DNA from: an uncultured Collinsella sp.
GTDB lineage: Bacteria > Actinomycetota > Coriobacteriia > Coriobacteriales > Coriobacteriaceae
Reading direction: 5' to 3'
DNA: 64,000 nucleotides
NCBI GenBank assembly: GCA_934668695.1
Contig: CAKUOD010000006.1
Span: forward strand, 1-64,000
Part shown: one piece after another, positions 9,047 to 17,716 of the stretch
Position numbering within the stretch: position 1 is the stretch's first letter
Layout of the letters: each line of letters opens with the position of its first letter
Program-made: the position numbers and the translations under genes
Notes under the pieces: generated by a model
Databases searched by the model: none
What the model was told of the DNA's origin: nothing
Seen by the model: the letters and a program-made list of their open reading frames with translations, nothing else

Positions 9047-9796
9047 ATGGCAGGCTCTCGCACATATCGCACGAAGGTGCTCGTCCTCGACAAGACCAAG
9101 CTCAAGGAGACGGACCTGATCCTGACGATGCTTGACGAGCTGGGTCGGCAGGTTCGTGCCGTGGCAAAGGGCGCCCGCAAACCTGGTGGACGCCTGGCTG
9201 CGCGCTGCGAGCTGTTCTGTACCGTCGATATGCTGCTTGCGCATGGACGGTCGCTCGACGTGGTTTCCCAGGCCGAGCTTATGGAGGCTCCGCTCGGCGC
9301 TGCGCCCGATTACGAGACGACATGCGCCGCAAGCGCGATCGCCGAGGTCGCGCGCGTGTGCTCGTTCGAGGATGCCGAGGACCCGTTCACCTTTGCCATC
9401 ACGCAGCGGGCGCTTGCCCTGATGGGCAGTGGGCTCGACACGGCGCATATGGACCTGCTCGTGGCGGCTTTTGTCTTTAAGCTGCTGTCCCACGTTGGCT
9501 ACCGACCCGATTTTTCGGCCTGCGTGCTGTGCGGAGACCCCATGCTGTCGTATTTTTCGCCCCAGGCGGGCGGTCTCATGTGCGGGTCGTGCGCGTCGAG
9601 CGTTCCGGGTGCCGAGCTGGTGTCGACCGGTGAGGTCGCGTGGCTGCGCGCCCTCATGTCCATGACGTTCGACGCGCTCATGGCCGAGCGGATCGACCCG
9701 CATACCGCGGCGTTTTTGCTGGGTCTTTCGCACGTATGGGCCGCGACGCACACCGATCAGCGGCTTCGTGCGATGGAATTCATGTTGGGTCGGTGA
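9047..9796 (+). CDS. recO: DNA repair protein RecO
   Basis: 249 aa. The N-terminal OB fold begins RTYRTKVLVLDKTKLKETD, typical of RecO (T/K-x-LVL...DxIL). A zinc finger is formed by CVLCGDP (around 162) and CGSCASS (around 182). RecO loads RecA onto single-stranded DNA with RecR during gap repair. It is the last gene of the dnaJ-mtaB-phoH-ybeY-dgkA-era-recO run; about 140 bases without a gene separate it from rpsO. Confidence 0.93.
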   Translation: MAGSRTYRTKVLVLDKTKLKETDLILTMLDELGRQVRAVAKGARKPGGRLAARCELFCTVDMLLAHGRSLDVVSQAELMEAPLGAAPDYETTCAASAIAEVARVCSFEDAEDPFTFAITQRALALMGSGLDTAHMDLLVAAFVFKLLSHVGYRPDFSACVLCGDPMLSYFSPQAGGLMCGSCASSVPGAELVSTGEVAWLRALMSMTFDALMAERIDPHTAAFLLGLSHVWAATHTDQRLRAMEFMLGR

Positions 9797-9898
9797 TGAT
9801 GCGCAGGCGTACGCCGCTTGTGGTAACATACCGACCTGTTGGTACCTCGACCTTGGTTGCTCGCTCCACCGGCGGCTTCCCAGTCCGAGGCGAATCGA

Positions 9899-9914
9899 GT
9901 CGCCCGCGGGCGAC
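9899..9914 (+). promoter_or_regulatory. 16-bp perfect palindrome in the rpsO leader
   Basis: GTCGCCCGCGGGCGAC is self-complementary and ends 20 bases before the rpsO start codon. S15 represses its own translation through structured leaders in several phyla, so a leader structure here would make sense. That function is inferred from position only. Confidence 0.35.
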
Positions 9915-9934
9915 GCAAAACGAAAGGTGAAACA

Positions 9935-10213
9935 ATGACTGTTTCCAAAGAGCGCAAGGCGGAGCTGACTGCCCAGTTCGGTAACACCCCGGTCGACACC
10001 GGTAACCCCAAGGTTCAGGTCGCCATCCTGACCGAGCGCATCAAGGAGCTGACCGAGCACATGAAGTCCCACCAGAAGGACTTCCACACCCGTCGTGGCC
10101 TGCTCATGCTCGTCGGCCGTCGTCGTCGTCTTCTCTCCTACATCAAGAAGAACGACATCGTCGAGTATCGTGAGCTCATCAAGGCTCTGGGCATCCGCGA
10201 CAACATCCAGTAG
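9935..10213 (+). CDS. rpsO: 30S ribosomal protein S15
   Basis: 92 aa from ATG 9935, with CGAAAGG at 9921-9927 as ribosome site. An in-frame start 96 bases upstream would add a non-conserved extension and is rejected. S15 binds 16S rRNA helices 20-22 early in 30S assembly. Conserved blocks seen are NTPVDTGNPKVQVAILTERI, HTRRGLLMLVGRRRRLLSYI and the C-terminal ALGIR. A rho-independent terminator follows 15 bases after the stop. The rpsO-pnp neighbourhood is conserved in many bacteria. Confidence 0.98.
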   Translation: MTVSKERKAELTAQFGNTPVDTGNPKVQVAILTERIKELTEHMKSHQKDFHTRRGLLMLVGRRRRLLSYIKKNDIVEYRELIKALGIRDNIQ

Positions 10214-10228
10214 GATTTGTACATGCTA

Positions 10229-10260
10229 AGAGCGTCCTGCGCAGCGGGGCGCTCTTTTTG
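10229..10260 (+). terminator. Rho-independent terminator after rpsO
   Basis: AGAGCGTCC pairs with GGGGCGCTCT (one G-T pair) around a short loop and is followed by a run of five T. It separates rpsO from pnp. Confidence 0.85.
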
Positions 10261-10362
10261 TGTAAGGGCGCGAACAATCACGCTCTGAAGCGTGGCGGGG
10301 GCAGGGGGCCCGCGTCACATGAGAAGCCTGCAGGCAAGGGGCCTGTGGGGTAAAGGAGAACA

Positions 10363-12609
10363 ATGACACTCGTATCCAAGACCTTTGAGCTGTACGGCAA
10401 GACCTACACCTTTGAGTCGGGCGAGCTTGCCAAGCAGGCCACCGGCGCCTGCCTGGTCAAGCAGGGCGACACCACGATGCTCGACACCGTGGTCGTCTCC
10501 AAGGAGCGCAAGAACTACGACTTTTTCCCGCTGACCGTCGACTTCAACGAGAAGATGTACGCAGCCGGCCGCATCCCGGGTGGTTACCTCAAGCGTGAGG
10601 GCCGTCCCAGCGAGAAGGCCACGCTCACCGCGCGCATGATCGACCGTCCGATTCGCCCGAGCTTCCCGGACGGCTTCCGCAACGAGGTGCACATCGTCGC
10701 TACCTCGCTCGTCGCCGACCAGGTCAACCCCTTCGACGTTATCAACGTCATGGGTGCTTCCCTGGCCATGACGCTCGGCGGCGTGCCCTTCGAGGGCCCG
10801 CTTGCCTGCGTGCGCATCGGCCGCAACGTGGAGACCGGCGAGTTTATCGTTAACCCCACCTATGAGGAGCGCGAGAACTCCGATCTGGACCTGGAGCTGG
10901 GCGGCTCTGCCGACTTCATCTCGATGGTCGAGGCCGGCGCCGAGGAGATCTCCGAGGACGACATGCTCGCCGCCATGAAGTTTGGCCAGGAGGCCCTTGC
11001 TGCCTTCTGCCAGGCTCAGGACGAGTTTGTCGCCGAGTGGGAGCAGGTCAACGGCACTATCGTCAAGAAGGAGTACCCGCTCGACCAGCCCGTCGAGGAG
11101 GTCCAGGAGCGCATCTTCGCCCACTACGACGAGATGGCAGCCGCCCTTCGCGACGCCGACAAGCTCTCCCGTATCGGCAAGGTCGAGGCTCTGAAGGAGT
11201 CCATCCGTGCCGAGTTCACCGAGGAGGAGCAGTCCGCTTGGGAGCGCGAGATTCCCGTGGCGCTCAAGAAGCTCGAGAAGAAGGCTATGCGCACCATGGT
11301 CGTCGAGACCGGCGAGCGCGTCGACGGCCGTGCCGCCGATGAGATTCGCCCCATTATGGTGAAGGATAACTACCTGCCGCTCGTTCACGGCTCCGGTCTG
11401 TTCCAGCGTGGCCAGACCCAGGTGCTTTCCGTCCTGTCGCTCGGTATGCTCAACGAGGGCCAGCGTCTGGATACCATCGAGCCCACCGAGGGCAAGCGCT
11501 ACATGCACCACTACAACTTCCCGCCGTTCTGCACCGGCGAGACCGGCCGCATGGGCAGCCCCAAGCGCCGCGAGATCGGCCACGGCAACCTGGCCGAGCG
11601 CGCTCTGCTTCCGGTGCTCCCCGACGAGAACGAGTTCCCCTACGCCATCCGCGTCGTCTCCGAGGTCATGGAGTCCAACGGCTCCTCTTCGATGGCTTCG
11701 ACCTGCGGCTCCACGCTCGCCCTTATGGACGGCGGCGTGCCCATTAAGCGCCCGGTCTCCGGTATCGCCATGGGCCTGATCCAGGAGGAGGGCAAGACCG
11801 TGGTTCTGTCCGACATCCAGGGTCTCGAGGACTTCCTTGGCGACATGGACTTTAAGGTCACCGGCACCACCGAGGGCATTACCGCCCTGCAGATGGACAA
11901 CAAGGCCACCGGCCTTACCTTCGACATCTTGGCCCGCGCCCTGCAGCAGGCCAAGGAGGGTCGCGCCTTCATCCTTCAGAAGATGCTCGATGTGATCCCC
12001 GAGCCGCGCCACACCACGCGCAGCACTGCTCCGCGCATCGTTTCCATCCAGGTTCCGACCGACAAGATCCGCGACGTCATCGGTTCCGGCGGTAAGGTCA
12101 TCCGCGGTATCCAGGACGAGACCGGCGCCTCGGTCGACATCCAGGAGGACGGCACCGTCTTTGTCGGCGGCACCGGCGAGTCCGTCGACCAGGCCGTCGA
12201 GCGTATCAAGCTCATCATCAAGGTTCCCGAGCCGGGCGAGGAGTACACCGGTCGTGTGGTCTCCATCCAGCCCTTCGGCGCCTTCGTCAACCTGCTGCCC
12301 GGTAAGGACGGCCTGCTGCACATCTCCCGCGTCGCCAAGGGCCGCGTGGAGAAGGTCGAGGACGTCCTCAACGTGGGCGACGAGGTCAAGGTCGTCGTCA
12401 TCGAGGTCGACGATCGTGGCAAGATCTCGCTCGATCGTCTGGACAAGCCTGAGGCCCCGGCTCGCGCCGAGGGTGCCTCCGAGGGCGACGGCGAGCACTT
12501 CCAGCGCCGTGAGCGTCCGCGTCGCGAGCGCTCCGAGCGCAGCGACCGTCCGCGCCGTCCCGGCGACAACGGAGGCCGCAAGCCCCGCCGTCACCACGAC
12601 GCCGAGTAA
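10363..12609 (+). CDS. pnp: Polyribonucleotide nucleotidyltransferase (PNPase)
   Basis: 748 aa. It degrades RNA 3'-5' phosphorolytically and can also add tails. Two RNase PH domains are present; the second has the conserved GSGLFQRGQTQ and the metal/phosphate-site segment SSMASTCGSTLALMDGG. An alpha-helical domain lies between them. A KH domain (VIGSGGKVIRGI, about 571) and an S1 domain (from about 624) complete the canonical layout. The last 50 residues form a basic, Arg-rich low-complexity tail (RRERPRRERSERSDRPRRP) beyond the S1 domain, probably an RNA-binding extension. ATG 10363 follows AAAGGAGA. A strong terminator follows the gene. Confidence 0.97.
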   Translation: MTLVSKTFELYGKTYTFESGELAKQATGACLVKQGDTTMLDTVVVSKERKNYDFFPLTVDFNEKMYAAGRIPGGYLKREGRPSEKATLTARMIDRPIRPSFPDGFRNEVHIVATSLVADQVNPFDVINVMGASLAMTLGGVPFEGPLACVRIGRNVETGEFIVNPTYEERENSDLDLELGGSADFISMVEAGAEEISEDDMLAAMKFGQEALAAFCQAQDEFVAEWEQVNGTIVKKEYPLDQPVEEVQERIFAHYDEMAAALRDADKLSRIGKVEALKESIRAEFTEEEQSAWEREIPVALKKLEKKAMRTMVVETGERVDGRAADEIRPIMVKDNYLPLVHGSGLFQRGQTQVLSVLSLGMLNEGQRLDTIEPTEGKRYMHHYNFPPFCTGETGRMGSPKRREIGHGNLAERALLPVLPDENEFPYAIRVVSEVMESNGSSSMASTCGSTLALMDGGVPIKRPVSGIAMGLIQEEGKTVVLSDIQGLEDFLGDMDFKVTGTTEGITALQMDNKATGLTFDILARALQQAKEGRAFILQKMLDVIPEPRHTTRSTAPRIVSIQVPTDKIRDVIGSGGKVIRGIQDETGASVDIQEDGTVFVGGTGESVDQAVERIKLIIKVPEPGEEYTGRVVSIQPFGAFVNLLPGKDGLLHISRVAKGRVEKVEDVLNVGDEVKVVVIEVDDRGKISLDRLDKPEAPARAEGASEGDGEHFQRRERPRRERSERSDRPRRPGDNGGRKPRRHHDAE

Positions 12610-12632
12610 CAGCCGTACATATACTGCTCAAT

Positions 12633-12665
12633 AAGGGCGACTCCAGACTGGGGTCGCCCTTTTGC
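12633..12665 (+). terminator. Rho-independent terminator after pnp
   Basis: AAGGGCGACTCC pairs with its near-perfect complement (12649-12660) around a 4-base loop, followed by TTTT. Its right arm overlaps the outer arm of the large hairpin repeat that begins at 12656. Confidence 0.85.
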
Positions 12666-12809
12666 TATTCCCGGCGGGGTCCGCGGGTAAAGTTTCCTGC
12701 TCTACAGTCCTGCTCACGACGGAGGCCACATTAAGTGGCCTCCTGTTCGTGCGGAACTCGCGATAAACTTTACCCGCGGACCCCGCCGGGAATAGCAAAA
12801 GGGCTGGTT
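12656..12809 (-). repeat. Large hairpin repeat, family 1 copy A
   Basis: A perfect 40-bp inverted repeat (12656-12695 with 12765-12804) encloses a 69-base core. Read on the minus strand, the core begins ATCGCGAGTTCCGCACG, continues to a 9-bp hairpin (GGAGGCCAC-TTAAT-GTGGCCTCC), and ends GCAGGACTGTAGAGCAG. A flank matching AACCAGCCCTTTTG lies just outside on the 5' side (complement of 12796-12809). Copy B at 12914-13075 has the same flank and core motifs but different arm sequence. No protein is encoded. Confidence 0.85.
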
Positions 12810-12913
12810 GGTGAGGGTTGCGATTTTGTCAGATAGTCTATTCAGTTTTCTTATTTTCTGAATTGTCGATAGCCGTGCTCTTGGCATATCACCAGATAAA
12901 ACCGACCAAAATA

Positions 12914-13075
12914 AACCAGTCCCTTTTTGGCAGGTCTGGGGCCATCGGGGGCCGGGGCGGGTTAAGTTTGTCGCGAGTTCCGCACGCAAAGGAAAGCACT
13001 TAATGTGCTTTCCGTCTTGCGCAGGACTGTAGAGCAGCAAACTTAACCCGCCCCGGCCCCCGATGGCCCCAGACC
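12914..13075 (+). repeat. Large hairpin repeat, family 1 copy B
   Basis: A 38-bp perfect inverted repeat (12933-12970 with 13038-13075) encloses a 67-base core that begins TCGCGAGTTCCGCACG and ends GCAGGACTGTAGAGCAG, as in copy A. Its inner hairpin is GGAAAGCAC-TTAAT-GTGCTTTCC: three of nine pairs differ from copy A and all three stay paired. The 5' flank AACCAGTCCCTTTTTG (12914-12929) resembles that of copy A. The roughly 100 bases between the copies and the stretch 13076-13263 before RNase J show no gene and no promoter I can call with confidence. Confidence 0.85.
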
Positions 13076-13263
13076 GGCGGGATAGACCAGTTCAGATGGG
13101 GCTTTGATGCATGGGTGGTCTGTTGTTGTGCAAATGGGTATCATACTGTGGTTATTGCATCGACTCTGTGATGCATGTTTGTACGTTCCCGGCGGTCGGT
13201 TTGCCAGAAGCGCCCCGTCGGTTGTTCCAGACCCGTTTCGAAGAAAGGAAACCACACTCACCT

Positions 13264-14934
13264 ATGGCAGCTAAAAAATCATCTCCCTTGAAGATTATCC
13301 CGCTCGGCGGCCTTGACGGCATCGGCAAGAACATGACGGTCTTCGAGTGCGGCGACGACATGGTGCTCGTCGACGCCGGTCTCATGTTCCCGGATGACTC
13401 CCAGCCCGGTATCGACCTGGTGCTTCCCGACTACACCTATGTTCTAGAGAACGAGGAGAAGCTCCGCGGTATCGTCGTCACCCACGGCCACGAGGACCAC
13501 ACCGGTTCGCTTCCGTACCTGCTGCAGGACCTCAACAACAAGGTGCCCATCTTCTCGAGCAAGCTGACGCTCGGCTTTATCGAGGGCAAGCTCTCCGAGT
13601 TCCGCATCCGCGCGCCCAAGTTCCGCGAGGTCAAGGGCGGCAGCCATGTCAACCTCGGCGGCATCTCGCTCGACTTCTTCTCGATGACGCACTCCATCCC
13701 CGGCGCTCTGGGCGTGTTCATCCGCACCAATCAGGGCACCGTTATGCACACCGGCGACTTTAAGCTCGACCAGACGCCCATCGACGGCGTCACGCCCGAC
13801 TATGCTGCTATCAGCCGCTTTGCCAAGCAGGGCATCGACCTGCTGCTTTCCGACTCTACCAACGCCACGGTTCCCGGCTTTACCAAGTCCGAGGCAGAGG
13901 TTGGTCCCAACCTGCTGCACGCCATCAAGAACGCCCCGGGTCGCGTGTTCGTCGCTTCGTTCTCGAGCCACATCCATCGTTTGCAGCAGATCTGCGATGC
14001 CGCCCGCAAGTGCGGCCGTAAGGTCGTTGTGACCGGTCGCTCTATGCTCACGAACACCCGCGTGGCGCGTGAGCTGGGCTACCTCAACATTGATGACGCC
14101 GATATCATCGATGCCTTCGACATTGATAACCTGCCCGACGACAAGATCGTCGTCATGTGCACTGGTTCGCAGGGCGAGCCGCTGTCGGCTCTGTCCCGCA
14201 TGGCCAATGGCGAGCACAAGACGCTTTCCATCCACGAGGGCGATACCGTTATCCTCTCTGCAACTCCTGTTCCCGGCAATGAGAAAGCCGTCCAGCAGGT
14301 CGTCAACAGCCTTGCCAAGCTCGGCTGCGACGTGTGGGATAAGAACCGCGCTCTCGTCCACGTCTCCGGTCACGGTAGCCAGGAGGAGCTCAAGCTCCTG
14401 ATGGCCATGGCCAAGCCCACGTACTTTATGCCGGTTCACGGTGAGGCCGTGCACCTGCGCGCCCATGCCCAGCTGGCCCGCAAGATGGGTCTCAAGGACG
14501 ATCATATCTTTATTCTCGATAACGGCGACACGCTCGAGATGCGCGGCGGTATCGTCAAGCGTGGTACGCCCGTCGAGTCCGGCGTCGTCTATGTTGACGG
14601 CCTGCGCATCGGCGACACCGACCCCATCGTCCTGCGCGACCGTCAAAAGCTCGCCAACGACGGCATGGTCACAGCCGTTGCCATCGTCTCGCTCAAGCAC
14701 AAGAAGATCGAGGCCATCGAGTTCTCGGGCCGCGGTGTTTCGTTTGCCATCGACGATCAATTCTCCGAGGATGCCTCCGCGTCCATCATGAAGACGATCG
14801 AGAAGGGCAAGTTTAGCTTTACCAGCAGCGGCTCCGATGCCATTCGCAAGGCCGTGCGCGATTCGCTCTCCAACTTCATTTGGAGCCGTACGCGTACCCG
14901 TCCGATGATCATCCCGGTCGTCATGGAGGTTTAG
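13264..14934 (+). CDS. rnj: Ribonuclease J
   Basis: 556 aa from ATG 13264; this start gives the usual RNase J N-terminus (LKIIPLGGLDGIGKNMTVFE), whereas an upstream in-frame start would add 51 unconserved residues. The metallo-beta-lactamase motif THGHEDHTGS near 73 binds two zinc ions, followed by beta-CASP and C-terminal dimerisation domains. RNase J has both 5'-3' exonuclease and endonuclease activity and is central to mRNA decay and rRNA maturation in Gram-positive bacteria. PNPase and RNase Y are also encoded in this window. The AAAGGA ribosome site lies about 15 bases from the start, a rather long spacing. Confidence 0.95.
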   Translation: MAAKKSSPLKIIPLGGLDGIGKNMTVFECGDDMVLVDAGLMFPDDSQPGIDLVLPDYTYVLENEEKLRGIVVTHGHEDHTGSLPYLLQDLNNKVPIFSSKLTLGFIEGKLSEFRIRAPKFREVKGGSHVNLGGISLDFFSMTHSIPGALGVFIRTNQGTVMHTGDFKLDQTPIDGVTPDYAAISRFAKQGIDLLLSDSTNATVPGFTKSEAEVGPNLLHAIKNAPGRVFVASFSSHIHRLQQICDAARKCGRKVVVTGRSMLTNTRVARELGYLNIDDADIIDAFDIDNLPDDKIVVMCTGSQGEPLSALSRMANGEHKTLSIHEGDTVILSATPVPGNEKAVQQVVNSLAKLGCDVWDKNRALVHVSGHGSQEELKLLMAMAKPTYFMPVHGEAVHLRAHAQLARKMGLKDDHIFILDNGDTLEMRGGIVKRGTPVESGVVYVDGLRIGDTDPIVLRDRQKLANDGMVTAVAIVSLKHKKIEAIEFSGRGVSFAIDDQFSEDASASIMKTIEKGKFSFTSSGSDAIRKAVRDSLSNFIWSRTRTRPMIIPVVMEV

Positions 14935-14935
14935 T

Positions 14936-17716
14936 TTGGCGCGCGGATCTGCACAAAACGCCAAAGGCAATAAAGCCAACAACCAACCGGCATCTGCTAA
15001 GGGTGCCGGTTCCCATCTGCGTGCCAATAAGGGCCATGAGGCAGACTTCGACGATTTTGAGCCCTTGGTCGAGCCTTCGGCCAATCGCGATATCGCCGGC
15101 GTGGTCATTGCCGTTTTGGCGATCGCGTCCTTCATTGCCGTTATCTCACCGGCAACTGCGCCCGTGACGGCTGCTGTTGCCGGGTTCTATCACCTGGGCT
15201 TTGGCCTGGGCGCCTACGTGCTGCCGATCGTCATCTTGCTGTTTGCCGCCACGCTCTTTTTGGGTGAGGACTCGCCGCTCAACGTGCGCTCTGTTGCGGG
15301 CGGCGCCGTGGTCTTTATCGCCGTCGTCTCCATTCTTTCGCTGATGGTGCCGGGCACGAGCGATTCGTGCGACCTTATGTTTACGCCGCAAAATCTGTCC
15401 GCCTCGGGTGGCTACATCGGTGCGTTTATTGCGAGTGCGCTGCAGAATGCCCTGGGTAAGCCTATCGCGATGGTGGTCCTGTTGGGTCTGGCCGTCGTTG
15501 GTTTTGTCATCATCGGCTTTTCTGTGGGTGGTGTGCTGCGCTCTGCCCGCGACCGTGCGGCAGATTTTGCCGAACGCCGTCGTGCCGATGTCAACGCCAG
15601 CCCTTGGGGTGACGACGAAGCCCTGTCGGTGCCCGGCGTTGCCCGTCCGCACCTGAGCATTCTTCGTCAAAAGGGCTCCGATGCTGCCGTGACCACGGTC
15701 ATGGGCAACGATGTGGACCCGGTTTCGGACGATGATGACGAGGACGAGGATCCGTTTGTTGACGTGTCCGATGCCGTGGATGCCGAGCGGGCCAAGACAA
15801 CGCTGTTGCCGCGCCGCCATGCCAAGAAGGGCAAGGCCACACCCAAGTTGAATACAAGTGAGCCCGACCCGTCTTGGTCCGATAGCGAGATTGAGCTCAC
15901 CGAGGGCGATGACGAGGACGACGAGGCTCCGATTGAGACCGCAAAGACAACTTTGCTGCCGCGTCGCCATGCAAAGCGCGGCCAGGTAACCGGCCAGCTT
16001 TCGATGGAAGACGACTCCGATAAGATCGACGAGTCCGAGCCGCCGTTTGCCGTGAATCCCGTCTCGGCCGCACCTCAGATTCCCGACTTCCTGAAGCATC
16101 CCAAGGTTGCCGATGCGCCTGCCACGAGTGCTGTCGAATCGGCTGCGGCTCGTGATGGGGGAGTGGACGACGGCGCCGCAGATAACGAGGGCGAAGAAGA
16201 GGACGGCCTCAAGCTTCCGCCGCTCGAAATCCTGCATGCCAACCCGCAGTCGGCTTCCGCCGCGTCTTCGGACAAGGAGCTTGAGCAGACCGCTGAGTCA
16301 CTGCAATCCACCTTGCTTGAGTTTGGCCGCAGTGCCCGCGTGGTCGGCTGGATCGCCGGCCCCACGGTGACGACCTTTAAGCTGCAACCTGGCGAGGGCG
16401 AGCGCGTGAGCAAGATTTCGAGCCTCGAGGACGATATCGCGCTTTCGCTCGCTGCCCAGTCGGTACGTATCTTTGCCCCGATCCCCGGCACCTCGCTCGT
16501 GGGCATCGAGATTCCCAACCGCAAGCGCCAGAACGTCAACCTGGGCGACGTTCTGCCCTATGTGAAGGGCGGTCCGCTCGAGCTCGCTATCGGCCGTGAC
16601 GCCGAGGGCACGCCGGTCGTCGCCGACCTCGCCAAGATGCCTCACCTGTTGATCGCCGGTACGACCGGTTCTGGTAAGTCGGTGATGATCAATTCCATCA
16701 TCACGACCTTGCTCATGCGCGCCCTTCCCGAGGACGTTCGCCTGATTATGGTCGACCCCAAGCGCGTCGAGCTTGCGGGCTATAACGGTCTGCCGCATCT
16801 CTATGTGCCCGTGGTGACCGAGCCCAAGCAGGCCGCGAGCGCTCTGCAATGGGCCGTGTCCGAGATGGAGCGTCGCCTGAAGGTCTTCGAGCGTCTCAAC
16901 GTGCGTAAGATCTCGACCTACAACGAAAAGCAGGCCGCCGGCGAGTTTGAGCATTACGACAACCCGCCGCAAAAGATGCCCTACCTAGTCATTATCATTG
17001 ACGAGCTCTCTGACCTGATGATGGTCGCCGGTAAGGATGTCGAGGCCTCGATCGTGCGTATTGCACAGCTGGGCCGTGCCGCCGGTATTCACCTTATCGT
17101 TGCCACGCAGCGCCCCAGCTCCAACGTGGTGACGGGCCTCATCAAGGCCAACATCACCAACCGCATCGCCTTTAACGTCGCCACGGGCATTGACTCGCGC
17201 GTCATCATCGACCAGATGGGTGCCGAAAAGCTCACCGGTTTGGGCGACATGCTGTTCTCAAAGGTCGACTGGGGCAAGCCTCGCCGTATCCAGGGCTGCT
17301 TTGTCTCGGACGACGAAATCAACGAGATTGTCGAGTTCGTCAAGTCGCAAAGCGAGCCCGACTACCACGAGGAGATTCTGTCCGCCGTGGCGCCCGCTTC
17401 CATGTCCATGGCTGGTGGCGGCGGCATTGTCCGCACCGGAGTCGCCGAGCCGCAAGATGACGACCCGCTTATCTGGGAAGCCGCCCATATTGTGGTGGAA
17501 TCGCAGCTGGGCTCCACATCTGGCCTGCAACGCCGCCTGAAGGTTGGCTATGCGCGTGCCGGGCGTATTATGGACATGCTGGAAGAAAAGGGTGTCGTCG
17601 GCCCGCCCGACGGTTCCAAGCCGCGCGAGGTCCTGCTGGACGAGGAGGGGCTTGCCGCGCTGGAATCTGTCGACGCCGAGATGGCACGTGAAGATCGTGA
17701 GTTTGGAGGATTCTGA
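14936..17716 (+). CDS. ftsK: DNA translocase FtsK/SpoIIIE
   Basis: 926 aa. It pumps DNA through the closing septum and activates dimer resolution. Start TTG 14936 is 6 bases after GGAGG, inside the end of RNase J. Hydrophobic N-terminal helices (about 50-195) anchor it in the membrane. An acidic linker (about 200-430) contains a duplicated motif, AKTTLLPRRHAKKG (about 286) and AKTTLLPRRHAKRG (about 336). The motor has Walker A GTTGSGKS (about 575) and LIMVDPKRVEL. The C-terminus carries the winged-helix gamma domain that reads KOPS sites (LGSTSGLQRRLKVGYARAGR). The RodZ-like gene overlaps its stop by one base. Confidence 0.96.
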   Translation: MARGSAQNAKGNKANNQPASAKGAGSHLRANKGHEADFDDFEPLVEPSANRDIAGVVIAVLAIASFIAVISPATAPVTAAVAGFYHLGFGLGAYVLPIVILLFAATLFLGEDSPLNVRSVAGGAVVFIAVVSILSLMVPGTSDSCDLMFTPQNLSASGGYIGAFIASALQNALGKPIAMVVLLGLAVVGFVIIGFSVGGVLRSARDRAADFAERRRADVNASPWGDDEALSVPGVARPHLSILRQKGSDAAVTTVMGNDVDPVSDDDDEDEDPFVDVSDAVDAERAKTTLLPRRHAKKGKATPKLNTSEPDPSWSDSEIELTEGDDEDDEAPIETAKTTLLPRRHAKRGQVTGQLSMEDDSDKIDESEPPFAVNPVSAAPQIPDFLKHPKVADAPATSAVESAAARDGGVDDGAADNEGEEEDGLKLPPLEILHANPQSASAASSDKELEQTAESLQSTLLEFGRSARVVGWIAGPTVTTFKLQPGEGERVSKISSLEDDIALSLAAQSVRIFAPIPGTSLVGIEIPNRKRQNVNLGDVLPYVKGGPLELAIGRDAEGTPVVADLAKMPHLLIAGTTGSGKSVMINSIITTLLMRALPEDVRLIMVDPKRVELAGYNGLPHLYVPVVTEPKQAASALQWAVSEMERRLKVFERLNVRKISTYNEKQAAGEFEHYDNPPQKMPYLVIIIDELSDLMMVAGKDVEASIVRIAQLGRAAGIHLIVATQRPSSNVVTGLIKANITNRIAFNVATGIDSRVIIDQMGAEKLTGLGDMLFSKVDWGKPRRIQGCFVSDDEINEIVEFVKSQSEPDYHEEILSAVAPASMSMAGGGGIVRTGVAEPQDDDPLIWEAAHIVVESQLGSTSGLQRRLKVGYARAGRIMDMLEEKGVVGPPDGSKPREVLLDEEGLAALESVDAEMAREDREFGGF

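Noticed and set aside
10315..12597. Open frame of 760 codons antisense to pnp
   Set aside because: Exact shadow of PNPase with Leu/Gly/Val/Asp-rich composition and no motif.
12656..13075. Insertion sequence remnants
   Set aside because: No transposase coding potential and no target duplication evident; the structure is a hairpin, not an IS with terminal repeats.
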